A stretch of DNA of 64,000 nucleotides, taken from positions 1-64,000 of the forward strand of contig NZ_QREV01000023.1 of NCBI RefSeq assembly GCF_003363715.1, given 5' to 3'. The DNA is from Parabacteroides acidifaciens. Its GTDB lineage: Bacteria > Bacteroidota > Bacteroidia > Bacteroidales > Tannerellaceae. The notes under the pieces were generated by a model. The model was given only the letters and a program-made list of their open reading frames with translations. It had not been told where the DNA came from and did no database searches. Shown piece by piece: positions 8,659 through 17,440 of this stretch; the first letter of the stretch is position 1, and every line of letters begins with the position of its first letter. The position numbers and the translations under genes are program-made.

Positions 8659-11600
8659 ATGAGACGCTGGATGAAACGGATAGGAATCGTATGTTTAATA
8701 CCAGTTGTATTGGTCATACTGATTTCCGTTCTTTTATATATACCTCCTTTTCAGAATTTCGCTGTGCGGTTAGCTACCAAATATGCCAGCGAAGCTACCG
8801 GTATGGACATAGGTATCGGACAGATACGCCTTTCCTTCCCGTTGAACCTGACTGTACGGGATGTGCAGGTAGTGGCTTCGCCCGATACGTTATTATTGCT
8901 GGAAAGCTTTCAGGTCAATATCCGCCCGATGCCCCTGTTGAAGAAAGAAGTGTTGGTGGATGCCATCGACCTGCGGGGTGTGAAAGTGAACAGCGGCAAA
9001 CTGATTGAAGGAATGGAGATCAAAGGTGTATTAGGCAAACTCTACGCAAAGGCCGACCGCATCGACCTCGGCAAAGAAACGGCGAGACTGAATAAAATAG
9101 ACCTTTCGGACACGGCCATCACCTTGATGATGAACGATACGACAACGAAAGAAGATACCGCTTCGACCGCTGTCAACTGGAAACTGCTGTTGGACGAAAT
9201 CAATCTCGATCGTGTAGCTTTCGCCATGCAGATGCCGGACGATTCGTTGCGCCTTTCCACCTATATCGATAAGGCGGGGCTGACCGAAGGGTTGGTAGAC
9301 CTGGGTTTGGCGCGCTACAGTGCCGCCCGCTTCCTTCTGTCCGGTTCTTCCCTGGGGTATGACGGCAGCTACGGCGATCCGACACCGGGTTTTGATCCGT
9401 CGCACATAGCGCTTAGCGATGTGAATATAAAAATTGACTCTCTCCTGTATGGAGGGAGGGATATCAGCGCACAGATCAAAGAGTTTTCGGCTAACGACCG
9501 TTCCGGCCTGGTGCTCAGTTCGCTGACCGGTAATATTCACAGCGACAGCACGACGATACAGGTGCCGGGGCTTCTCCTTAAGACCCCTTATTCGGATGTC
9601 CGCCTGTTGGCAACTATCCCGTGGAGCACGTTTGACGAAAAGCCGGGTGGCAGCCTGCATACTATGCTGACGGCTTCTGTCGGGAAGGAGGATGTGTTTA
9701 TCTTTGCCGGTCCACTGCCGGATGATTTCAAGCAAGCCTATCCGAAAGAAAGTATCAGCTTGACCGCCGGTGTGGAAGGAAACCTCGCAGCACTCCGCCT
9801 GCGCCAGCTGAAAGGGAAACTGCCGGGTGTGTTTGATCTGAATGCCACAGGCGAGGTGAAGGCCGTCACGGACAGTATCCGCCGGAACGGGAAACTACAG
9901 TTGAATGCGGAAACCGGCAATCTCGATTTTATCCTCACTATGCTGCCTGCCTCCGAACGCTCGCGTTATAACCTTCCCGTCATGAAACTGACAGGTGAGG
10001 CTGCCTTGCAGAACCAGGAGTACAAGGCCGACCTTTTACTGACACAGGATCAGGGAAAAGTGAAACTGGCGGCACGCTATAATCCGGTGCGCGAATCGTA
10101 TGAAGCAGACCTTCAGGTCGACAGCTTGAAGCCGACCGATTTCCTGCCTAAGGACTCTCTTTATTATCTGGCCGCCACTATCCGGGCAGAGGGAAAAGGA
10201 TATGATCCGTTCCTCGCGTCGACCTGGGCGAAAGTGGACGGGAAGATCAGCAATATAGAATACGGAACGTATGCCGTTTCGGATGTCAAGCTGGACGGTT
10301 CGTTGGAAAAGAACCTCCTGAAGTTCGACCTGCTCAGCCATTATCCGTTGGCCAAGATGGATATGTCGCTGAACGCCACGCTTCACAAGAAAAAGGTCGA
10401 AGCCATGCTGATCGCCGATGTACAAAACTTCGACTTGTACGGCATGCACCTGATGAACGATTCGCTTGCCACCTCCTTCCAGCTTTTTGCCGAAGCGGAA
10501 ACGGATATGGGCAAGAATAACCTGCTGGATGTAACTCTCGGTAACTGGGAACTGGTCAGCCCGACTGGTAAATTCCATCCGAAGACACTGACGCTGCATG
10601 CCCGTAGCGATAAAGATACGACCCGTGTTTCTTTCCACGCCGGCGACCTTGGGATCATGTTGACCGGTAATGCGGATATCGAAACGATGGCGGATAAATT
10701 CACTAAGATAAACGAAGGGTTGACCCGGCAACTGGAGCGCGATTCGATGATCGACATCCCCGCTTTCCAGCCGCTCCTTCCGGATATGAACCTGAAGATA
10801 ACGGCAGGCAAGGACAATCCGATCTACAATATCCTGCAACAATATACCATCAGTTTCGACGACCTGAACATCGAGGCCAGTACTTCGCCTGAACAGGGCT
10901 TCTTCCTCGATGCCGACCTCGCCAACTTGATGCAGGATACGACGCGCATCGACACGATTTGCTTGATCGTGCATCAGGATTCATTGGGCTTGCTCTATGA
11001 CACCCGTGTCATCAAGACGAAGTACAGGAAGCAACAACCGTTTACCGCAGGTCTGAAGGGACAGATACGGAATACGTTCGCCGACGCCGAACTGCGCTAT
11101 ACGGACGGGCAGGGCAAGACCGGCATCCTCTTGGGGGCACGCATCGACAAGGAGCGCGAAGGCTTCCGCTTGCATCTCTTCCCCGAAGAGCCGATTCTGG
11201 CATTCCGCCCGTTCAAACTGAATGCGGACAACTATGTTCTGTACAGGAACATCAAGGATATTGCAGCCAACGTCCGGCTGACAGGAGAGAACAATGCTTC
11301 CCTCTGGATCCATTCGCTTGCCGGAGGAGACGGGATGCAAGAGATACATGCCGAACTGAGCCAGATCGATCTGGATGCCATTACCAAAGGTTTCCCGGAC
11401 CTGCCCTCCATGCGGGGAATGCTAAGCGCCGACTTGCAATATGCACCGTCGGACAGCAGCTTTATGGTAGTGGCGGACGCCCACATCGACAGCCTGTTCT
11501 ATGAAGACGGACGGGTCGGCGAACTGATGTTCAACACCGTTTACCTGCCGTTGAGCGACAAGGAGCATCAGGTCGATATACATCTTTTCCGCGACCGGGA

Positions 11601-13272
11601 GGAAATAGCGGCCATCAATGCTTATTACAGGATGGGAAAGACGGACTATTTAGACGGGAATATGGACATCACGGCATTGCCGTTGGATATGGTGAATCCG
11701 TTCATTCCGGAAAATATGGCGAAACTGACAGGAGACTTGCAGGGGGAACTGGCCATAACCGGAAGCACCTCTGCCCCTGAAGTCAATGGGTATATACGGA
11801 TGGACAGCTCTTCCGTCTTTGTCACGGCTGTCGGTTCATCTTTCCGTTTCGACAAACAGGAGATCAAGATAAAGGATAACCTGATCAGTTTCAACCAGTA
11901 TAATATCTATGCTTCGGGAACGAACCCGTTCGTTATCGACGGGACGATCGACATTCATAATCCTTCCCGGATGATGGCGAACCTGAAACTGTCGGCCCAC
12001 GATATGCAATTGTTGAATGTGAAACGCAACAAAGAAAGCATGGTCTACGGCAAACTGCTCGTCAACCTCAACTCGACGGTTAAAGGGCCGCTCGACGCTT
12101 TGGTTATGCGGGGTGATTTGCAACTGTTGGGAGGGACAAACGTCACCTATGTGATGCAGGACTCTCCGCTTACGGCGCAGGACCGGTTGGCAGACCTTGT
12201 CACTTTCACTGACTTCTCCGATACGTTGATGATGCGCCGCCACCGGACGGAAGCGCCTCTTCCCATCGGTAGCCTGGATATGTTGATGACGATCCGTATC
12301 GACCAGGCCGTACGTCTGAACGCAGATATCACACCGGACCAGTCGAGCCGCGTAGAGCTGGAAGGCGGTGGCGACCTATCGTTCCAATATACGACACAGG
12401 GCGAAATGATCCTGAACGGACGCTATACGCTTTCGGGCGGTATGGTGAAATATGCCATGCCGATCATTCCGTTGAAAGAGTTCACGATACAGGACGGCAG
12501 CTATGTCCAATGGAGCGGCAACCCGATGGACCCGATGCTGAACCTGACAGCTACCGAACGGATGCGGGCTTCGGTCACACAGGACGACGGCAGTTCGCGC
12601 CTTGTCACCTTTAATGTCGGTGTGGCAATCAAGCAGACATTAGAGAATCTGCAACTGCAATTTATTCTCTCCGCCCCGGAAGACCAGTCCATGCAGCAGG
12701 AGTTGGATAAGATGGACGAAGGGCAACGGTCGCAGATCGCCGTCACGATGCTTGTCACAGGTATGTACCTCAATATGAGTGATGTCGGCGGCGGAGGCAA
12801 GAAGCCGAGCCTCGACATGGGAGCCGCGCTCAACAGTTTCCTGCAGAGCGAAATCAACAACATTGCCGGCAGCGCCCTCAAATCGGTCGATATCACATTG
12901 GGCATGGAGCAGTACGACCAGAATGGCACCGGAGCAGGCGGTGAACGTACGGACTTCTCTTTCCGCTTCGCGAAACGGTTCTATAACGACAGGATCAGCA
13001 TCATACTGGGCGGACGCGTTTCCACCGGTCAGGATGTCAACGCCGGGCAGTCGCAGCAGTTCATCGACAATGTCTCGATCGAATACCGTCTCGACGGCAG
13101 CGGAACACGTTACATCAAGCTCTTCCACGACAAGAACTACGAGAGCCTGTTAGAGGGCGAGATCACGGAAACAGGCGCCGGTATCGTCCTCCGTAAAAAG
13201 ATGCTTCACCTCCGTGAACTCTTCATCTTCAAAAAGAACAAACCCAAACCGGTAGCGGAAGAGAAACATTGA
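8659..13272 (+). CDS. tamB: TamB family translocation/assembly protein
   Basis: A 1537-residue protein with one N-terminal membrane anchor (about 7-27, VCLIPVVLVILISVLLYIP). An AsmA/TamB-like repeat region of amphipathic beta-strands follows, and the conserved TamB/DUF490 domain is C-terminal (about 1080-1490). It is expected to span the periplasm as a beta-taco groove that carries lipids or helps assemble outer-membrane proteins. An Omp85 gene follows on the same strand, but a transposase/REP island now separates the two. The start at 8659 places the anchor correctly. Confidence 0.93.
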   Translation: MRRWMKRIGIVCLIPVVLVILISVLLYIPPFQNFAVRLATKYASEATGMDIGIGQIRLSFPLNLTVRDVQVVASPDTLLLLESFQVNIRPMPLLKKEVLVDAIDLRGVKVNSGKLIEGMEIKGVLGKLYAKADRIDLGKETARLNKIDLSDTAITLMMNDTTTKEDTASTAVNWKLLLDEINLDRVAFAMQMPDDSLRLSTYIDKAGLTEGLVDLGLARYSAARFLLSGSSLGYDGSYGDPTPGFDPSHIALSDVNIKIDSLLYGGRDISAQIKEFSANDRSGLVLSSLTGNIHSDSTTIQVPGLLLKTPYSDVRLLATIPWSTFDEKPGGSLHTMLTASVGKEDVFIFAGPLPDDFKQAYPKESISLTAGVEGNLAALRLRQLKGKLPGVFDLNATGEVKAVTDSIRRNGKLQLNAETGNLDFILTMLPASERSRYNLPVMKLTGEAALQNQEYKADLLLTQDQGKVKLAARYNPVRESYEADLQVDSLKPTDFLPKDSLYYLAATIRAEGKGYDPFLASTWAKVDGKISNIEYGTYAVSDVKLDGSLEKNLLKFDLLSHYPLAKMDMSLNATLHKKKVEAMLIADVQNFDLYGMHLMNDSLATSFQLFAEAETDMGKNNLLDVTLGNWELVSPTGKFHPKTLTLHARSDKDTTRVSFHAGDLGIMLTGNADIETMADKFTKINEGLTRQLERDSMIDIPAFQPLLPDMNLKITAGKDNPIYNILQQYTISFDDLNIEASTSPEQGFFLDADLANLMQDTTRIDTICLIVHQDSLGLLYDTRVIKTKYRKQQPFTAGLKGQIRNTFADAELRYTDGQGKTGILLGARIDKEREGFRLHLFPEEPILAFRPFKLNADNYVLYRNIKDIAANVRLTGENNASLWIHSLAGGDGMQEIHAELSQIDLDAITKGFPDLPSMRGMLSADLQYAPSDSSFMVVADAHIDSLFYEDGRVGELMFNTVYLPLSDKEHQVDIHLFRDREEIAAINAYYRMGKTDYLDGNMDITALPLDMVNPFIPENMAKLTGDLQGELAITGSTSAPEVNGYIRMDSSSVFVTAVGSSFRFDKQEIKIKDNLISFNQYNIYASGTNPFVIDGTIDIHNPSRMMANLKLSAHDMQLLNVKRNKESMVYGKLLVNLNSTVKGPLDALVMRGDLQLLGGTNVTYVMQDSPLTAQDRLADLVTFTDFSDTLMMRRHRTEAPLPIGSLDMLMTIRIDQAVRLNADITPDQSSRVELEGGGDLSFQYTTQGEMILNGRYTLSGGMVKYAMPIIPLKEFTIQDGSYVQWSGNPMDPMLNLTATERMRASVTQDDGSSRLVTFNVGVAIKQTLENLQLQFILSAPEDQSMQQELDKMDEGQRSQIAVTMLVTGMYLNMSDVGGGGKKPSLDMGAALNSFLQSEINNIAGSALKSVDITLGMEQYDQNGTGAGGERTDFSFRFAKRFYNDRISIILGGRVSTGQDVNAGQSQQFIDNVSIEYRLDGSGTRYIKLFHDKNYESLLEGEITETGAGIVLRKKMLHLRELFIFKKNKPKPVAEEKH

Positions 13273-13273
13273 A

Positions 13274-13355
13274 CCCTGTAAGGGCGGCAGATCATAGCCC
13301 GGGGTGTAAACCCCGGGTATAGTAAAGATATAATTAATTTAAGCCCTGTAAGGGC
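13274..13355 (-). repeat. REP-type element 1
   Basis: It begins CCCTGTAAGGG at 13274-13284, one base after the tamB stop. It then has the hairpin CCCGGGGTGTAAACCCCGGG (13298-13317) and ends with GCCCTGTAAGGGC (13343-13355). The central hairpin has compensating base changes relative to elements 3 and 4 (CCCGGGG paired with CCCCGGG instead of CCCAGGG with CCCTGGG), so base pairing is kept. Confidence 0.8.
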
Positions 13356-13414
13356 GACACAAAACGATAATGCATTCATGAGAAAAGATATTGTATGGAT
13401 TAATAATTGGTATC

Positions 13415-13499
13415 GCCCTTGCAGGGCTCTATTTTATAGGGGAGGCCCCTTTTACCCAAGGCTTACGCCTTGGGCTGAGATCTGCCGCCCTTACAGGGC
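13415..13499 (+). repeat. REP-type element 2
   Basis: GCCCTTGCAGGGC (13415-13427), hairpin CCCAAGGCTTACGCCTTGGG (13455-13474), GCCCTTACAGGGC (13487-13499). The central stem again differs by paired substitutions. The element lies inside a longer copy (13378-13506) that starts ATGAGAAAAGATATT and matches the 3' end of the transposase gene plus its flank at 14120-14248. Confidence 0.8.
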
Positions 13500-13583
13500 T
13501 TGGAAAATACGAGTTAATAACCCTGATAACAGTATTATAATGGAACGGTATTTCCCTTTTGCTTGGAAAATACAGGTTTGATA

Positions 13584-13669
13584 GCCCTGTAAGGGCGGCA
13601 GATCTCAGCCCAGGGTGTAAACCCTGGGTACATAAGAAAACATTTTTATTATTTAAGCCCTGTAAGGGC
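13584..13669 (-). repeat. REP-type element 3, upstream of the transposase
   Basis: GCCCTGTAAGGGC (13584-13596), hairpin CCCAGGGTGTAAACCCTGGG (13609-13628), GCCCTGTAAGGGC (13657-13669). It ends 26 bases before the transposase ATG and is the inverted partner of element 4. Confidence 0.8.
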
Positions 13670-13695
13670 GATACCAGCATCAACTATAAATCGAT

Positions 13696-14145
13696 ATGTC
13701 ACAATCGCTCACTAAAATATATATTCACTTGGTATTCTCGACCAAAGATCGGTTTCCTTTCATCACTCGTGAATGGAGAAACGGATTACATCGATACATA
13801 GGTGGAATTCTAAATCAGACAGATAACGCCCCGGTCTGCATAGGCGGAATCCATGACCATGTGCATATCTTGTTCATTCAGTCCAAATCATGCAGTCTGG
13901 CAGATATTATCCGGACAGTTAAAAGTAATTCAAGCAGTTGGATGCAAGAGCAAGGTTGCAGCAAGTTCTGTTGGCAAGGTGGATATGCTGCGTTTTCAGT
14001 CAGTTCTTCAAGAAAGGATGCAGTCGAGGAATATATATTAAATCAGGAAGAACATCATCGAAAGGTTACGTTTGCGGAAGAGATACAAGCTTTTTGCAAA
14101 GCCTATAATATAGATAATTATGAGGAAAGATATTTCATGGATTGA
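13696..14145 (+). CDS. REP-associated tyrosine transposase (IS200/IS605 TnpA-like)
   Basis: A 149-residue Y1 HUH single-strand transposase. The HUH metal-binding motif is HVH at 55-57 within GGIHDHVHILF. The catalytic tyrosine is Y113 in EEYILNQEEHH. Length and the N-terminal IYIHLVFSTKDRFP match the Transposase_17 family. It has no tnpB partner and is bracketed by inverted REP elements, which suggests a domesticated RAYT that cuts and spreads REPs instead of a free insertion sequence. It appears intact. The last codons overlap the repeated segment at 14120. Confidence 0.9.
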   Translation: MSQSLTKIYIHLVFSTKDRFPFITREWRNGLHRYIGGILNQTDNAPVCIGGIHDHVHILFIQSKSCSLADIIRTVKSNSSSWMQEQGCSKFCWQGGYAAFSVSSSRKDAVEEYILNQEEHHRKVTFAEEIQAFCKAYNIDNYEERYFMD

Positions 14146-14156
14146 TACGATGTTTC

Positions 14157-14241
14157 GCCCTTACAGGGCTCTGGATAAGGGGAGGACTACTTTTTACCCA
14201 GGGTTTACACCCTGGGCTGAGATCTGCCGCCCTTACAGGGC
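14157..14241 (+). repeat. REP-type element 4, reaching the Omp85 gene start
   Basis: GCCCTTACAGGGC (14157-14169), hairpin CCCAGGGTTTACACCCTGGG (14197-14216), GCCCTTACAGGGC (14229-14241). It ends 19 bases before the ATG at 14261. It therefore occupies the leader of the Omp85 gene and may fold there. Confidence 0.8.
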
Positions 14242-14260
14242 TTTGAGAGCGATTACTTTT

Positions 14261-16543
14261 ATGGGGCTTTTGATGCTTTTACTGGCATCCTGTTCCACCA
14301 CCAAGAACTTGCCGGAAGGGGAAGTGCTGTACACGGGGATTAAGAAGATCGAGGTGACGGACGAAGACAAGAGTAAGGAAGGGGAAGAGGCGCTGACGGA
14401 AGTGGAGGCTGCCTTGGCCTATCCGCCCAACAATGCGCTGCTGGGAAGTTCGTCTATCCGCGTCCCTTTCCCGTTCGGACTGTGGGTGTATAACGCGTTT
14501 GTCAACAAGAAAGGGAAGATCGGCAAGTGGATATTCAACAAACTCGCCGCCAAACCCGTTTTCATCAATACCGTGAATCCGGAAGTCCGGACAAAGGTGG
14601 CCTATAACCTGCTACGCGAATACGGCTACTTCAACGGGGCGACCGCTTATGAAGTGGAACCGGACCCCAAGAACCCTAAAAAGGCAAAGATCAACTACAT
14701 GGTGACGATGAACAATGCCTATACATACGACAGTATCGCCTACGTCCGCCTGCGCCACCGGATCGATACGCTGATACAGCGGAACATCGGTGAACGGCTT
14801 TTGCACGACGGCGACAACTTTAATGTCACGCAACTCGAAGCCGAGCGGCAACGTATCTCTTCCTTGCTCCGCAACAACGGATATTATTATTTCCGTCCTG
14901 AGTTCATCAACTACCAGGCGGACACGATCATGAATCCCGGAAAGGTAGCGCTCCGCATCTCCACCCGGCCGGGACTGCCCCGTAACGTGCTGCGCCCCTG
15001 GAAGATCGGCGATATATCGGTCAACCTGAGCGGATATAACAACGAACCGCCGACAGACTCTGTCAAATATAAGGATATGACCATCTTTTACGAAGGGAAA
15101 CTGCGCGTCCGCCCTGCCGTTTTATACAACCGGCTGAAATTCCGTCCCGGCGACATCTATTCGCAGCAACAGCAGGAAAAGACACAGACAAACTTCTCCC
15201 GCTTGGGTATCTTCCGCTATTCTGAAATGCAATATACGCCGCGCGACACATCCCGCCGTTGCGATACGCTGAACCTGCAAATTAACACAGTCTACGATCT
15301 GCCGCTGGACGGTGAACTGGAGCTGAATGTAACGACCAAAAGCAACGATCAGACAGGTCCCGGTGCAGTCTTCAGCGTCACAAAACGAAACGTGTTCGGA
15401 GGAGGGGAGACATTCGGCGTCAGTATGCGCGGTTCTTACGAGTGGCAGACCGGTAAGCGGGTGGCGGGCAACAGCTCGACCATCAACAGCTGGGAGTTCG
15501 GCGTCAGCGGGACATTGACTTTCCCGCAGGTACTCTTCCCCAGCCTGTTCAAGGATGACATGAAATATCCGTCCAGCACCTCTTTCCGTATTTATGCGGA
15601 CCAGCTGAACCGTGCCAAGTTCTTCAAAATGTTAGCCTTCGGAGGAAGCGCCTCGTATGACTTCCAGCCCTCGGCTACCAGCCATCACTCGGTGACGCCG
15701 TTCAAGCTGACTTATTCGCTGCTGCAACGAAGAACAGCCGAGTTTGACACCATAACCCAGGACAACCCGGCCTTGGGACGAAGCCTTGAGAACCAGTTTG
15801 TCCCCTCTATGGGATATACTTATACCTATGACGATGCATCCATCACGACTAAGCGGAACCATCTCTGGTGGCAATCGTCCGTCACGCAGGCCGGTCTTAT
15901 CATTGATGCCGCCTATGCCATCGCCGGAAAGAATTTCAACGAGCGGGAAAAGCATTTATTAGGAAACAAGTTCGCCCAGTTTGTCAAGGTCACCAGCGAG
16001 ATACGCTACAACTACGACTTGGGGCATAGGCAACACCTCGTCGGCCGCTTGATGGGAGGAGTCGCCTATAGTTACGGAAACGCAATCACGACTCCTTATA
16101 GCGAACAGTTCTATATCGGCGGCGCCAACAGTATCCGCGCTTTCACGATCCGTAGCATCGGGCCGGGCAGTTACCACCCGACGGACTCGAAATACGGCTA
16201 CCTGGATCAGACGGGGGACATCAAGTTCGAAGCCAACCTGGAATACCGTTTCCCGATCTTGGGCGACCTGCACGGGGCTACCTTCCTGGATGCCGGTAAC
16301 GTATGGCTGCTCCGCTACGACGAGAGCCGCCCCGGTGGACAGTTGAAATGGGGCCGCTTCCTGAAGGACCTGGCTTTGGGCACAGGTGTCGGGTTGCGCT
16401 ACGACCTGACTTTCCTCGTTATCCGCCTGGATTGGGGTATCGGCTTGCACGTTCCGTATGATACCGGCAAAAAAGGTTACTACAACATCACAAACTTTAA
16501 GGATGGCATGGGTGTCCATCTGGCAATCGGCTATCCGTTCTAA
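14261..16543 (+). CDS. Omp85/BamA-TamA family outer-membrane lipoprotein
   Basis: 760 residues from the ATG at 14261. This start gives a lipoprotein signal with Cys at 11 (MGLLMLLLASCSTTKN). An upstream in-frame start at 14120 would add 47 residues translated from the REP element and bury the signal, so it is rejected. POTRA-like domains occupy about 20-370. A 16-strand barrel follows, with the surface-antigen signature GGANSIRAFTIRSIGPGS near residue 620 and a C-terminal aromatic (YPF). Omp85 proteins insert or translocate proteins at the outer membrane. Pairing with tamB suggests a TamA-like role. Confidence 0.9.
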   Translation: MGLLMLLLASCSTTKNLPEGEVLYTGIKKIEVTDEDKSKEGEEALTEVEAALAYPPNNALLGSSSIRVPFPFGLWVYNAFVNKKGKIGKWIFNKLAAKPVFINTVNPEVRTKVAYNLLREYGYFNGATAYEVEPDPKNPKKAKINYMVTMNNAYTYDSIAYVRLRHRIDTLIQRNIGERLLHDGDNFNVTQLEAERQRISSLLRNNGYYYFRPEFINYQADTIMNPGKVALRISTRPGLPRNVLRPWKIGDISVNLSGYNNEPPTDSVKYKDMTIFYEGKLRVRPAVLYNRLKFRPGDIYSQQQQEKTQTNFSRLGIFRYSEMQYTPRDTSRRCDTLNLQINTVYDLPLDGELELNVTTKSNDQTGPGAVFSVTKRNVFGGGETFGVSMRGSYEWQTGKRVAGNSSTINSWEFGVSGTLTFPQVLFPSLFKDDMKYPSSTSFRIYADQLNRAKFFKMLAFGGSASYDFQPSATSHHSVTPFKLTYSLLQRRTAEFDTITQDNPALGRSLENQFVPSMGYTYTYDDASITTKRNHLWWQSSVTQAGLIIDAAYAIAGKNFNEREKHLLGNKFAQFVKVTSEIRYNYDLGHRQHLVGRLMGGVAYSYGNAITTPYSEQFYIGGANSIRAFTIRSIGPGSYHPTDSKYGYLDQTGDIKFEANLEYRFPILGDLHGATFLDAGNVWLLRYDESRPGGQLKWGRFLKDLALGTGVGLRYDLTFLVIRLDWGIGLHVPYDTGKKGYYNITNFKDGMGVHLAIGYPF

Positions 16544-16575
16544 GGAATCCTCCAGTTCGTGGGCGATGCCGACTT

Positions 16576-16621
16576 TACACCCCTTTCTTGCCGATTTCTC
16601 TTGGCTCTCGGAAGGGGTGTA
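16576..16621 (+). terminator. Probable terminator hairpin after the Omp85 gene
   Basis: A perfect 10-base stem, TACACCCCTT (16576-16585) with AAGGGGTGTA (16612-16621), and a 26-base loop, 32 bases past the stop. There is no strong T-run on the plus strand, so the call is tentative. Confidence 0.45.
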
Positions 16622-16921
16622 CTACTGAAAAATTATACAATATCCCCCCTTTTGGACCGTTTTTCTATTTCGTCCGAAATCTTGATCGATTTTGGATTGA
16701 CTCTTTTCACGGTTTAAACTCCTCTTTCTGACAATAGGAAAAATGAGGTGCGCAGTCCGTTTCGAAAAGCGTGCAAATTGATTACCGAAAGATGGAAACA
16801 CCGACAAAGTGATAAAGCTTAACTTCCGGAGAATCGAATATTTGAAAATAAAACGGACGGTGTCCCAAATATCCCAAGGAAATTCAGGTGCTTTTTTGCC
16901 CTTATGACGGTCCTCTTTCTA
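16622..16921. other. Intergenic, no gene seen
   Basis: About 300 bases with no supported coding frame. The 61-codon minus-strand frame here has no domain or credible context. Confidence 0.5.
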
Positions 16922-17024
16922 ATTACGACCGTCCAAATCGCCATTACGACCGTGCTAATCTTCGCGAGGTGCCGAGTGCACTACACATTAGCACGGTCGT
17001 AATGGCAAAGAGGACGGTCGTAAT
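16922..17024. repeat. 38-base-arm inverted repeat of ATTACGACCGT units
   Basis: The left arm (16922-16959) and right arm (16987-17024) are near-complementary, with a 27-base loop. Each arm holds two copies of ATTACGACCGT(C/G), so the unit appears four times, plus a half copy at 16905-16917 (TGACGGTCCTCTTT). It does not share sequence with the REP elements at 13.3-14.2 kb. It lies about 175 bases upstream of the second B12 promoter. Confidence 0.75.
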
Positions 17025-17154
17025 GGCTGGAAACACTCAAAAAAGCGGAAAAAGTCCCTTTTTGAGGCTCAAAAATCGGATTAACATTTGTTTTGTTTCG
17101 GATGCCTTTCGAGCCTAAAAAATGCGTTTTATACAATAAGCCCTCCCGAAATAG

Positions 17155-17182
17155 TTGAAAGTTAAGAGTCGAAAATTGAAAA
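17155..17182. repeat. Degenerate heptad repeat TTGAAAR
   Basis: Four 7-base units (TTGAAAG, TTAAGAG, TCGAAAA, TTGAAAA) in phase. The last overlaps the -33 TTG of the riboswitch promoter. The same heptad family recurs at 40126 and 43247. Confidence 0.55.
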
Positions 17183-17206
17183 TTAGGTTTGTTTTTGCTA
17201 CCTTTG
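17176..17206 (+). promoter_or_regulatory. Promoter of the second cobalamin riboswitch transcript
   Basis: TTG (17176-17178), 20 bases, TACCTTTG (17199-17206). This is a full consensus match, with the same -7 box as the first B12 locus. Confidence 0.72.
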
Positions 17207-17211
17207 CGCCC

Positions 17212-17392
17212 GGATAATGGTGTAACCGCGTTTGCTTCCGCAGGCGGTTAGTAAAAGGGAATCCGGTGTAAGTCCGGAGCTGTACCCGTAGCTGTAAGTT
17301 CTGTAAAACCCTGGCAAATCTTGTTGCCACTGATTAAATTCGGGAAGGTAGCCGTAAAAAGGGGAGAACAAGCCAGAAAACCTGCCACTATT
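17212..17392 (+). promoter_or_regulatory. Cobalamin riboswitch
   Basis: The core reads AAAGGGAATCCGGTG, AAGTCCGGAGCTGTACCCG, TAGCTGTAAG, GCCACTG, CGGGAAGG and the B12 box AAGCCAGAAAACCTGCC (17370-17386). It controls the btuB-btuG-btuF-like run that starts at 17441. Edges are approximate. Confidence 0.95.
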
Positions 17393-17440
17393 CAATATAT
17401 TCGAGCCCTCGGGTAAAGGGTGCGATGAACCGATTAAGAT

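Larger units (their letters stand above)
13274..14241. mobile_element. REP/RAYT island (REPtron-like) between tamB and Omp85 gene
   Basis: Four related elements of about 85 bases surround a single transposase gene. Orientation alternates: minus (13274-13355), plus (13415-13499), minus (13584-13669), then the transposase (13696-14145), then plus (14157-14241). Each element holds two short hairpins GCCCT-GTA-AGGGC and, between them, one hairpin of the CCCAGGGT-GTAA-ACCCTGGG type. A longer direct repeat also covers 13378-13506 and 14120-14248 and includes the transposase 3' end. This is the layout expected of REP elements with their own RAYT. Confidence 0.82.

Noticed and set aside
13378-13581. 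67-codon frame starting MRKDIVWINN
   Set aside because: Its sequence is the translated REP element and a copy of the transposase 3' end, not an independent gene.
13274-14241. CRISPR array
   Set aside because: Repeats alternate in orientation, differ in stems and have no regular spacers or cas genes. REP/RAYT explains them.
16622-16807. 61-codon minus-strand frame
   Set aside because: No signal, domain, ribosome site or neighbour support.
17115-17395. Two minus-strand frames of 65-71 codons
   Set aside because: They cover the second riboswitch and its promoter in antisense.
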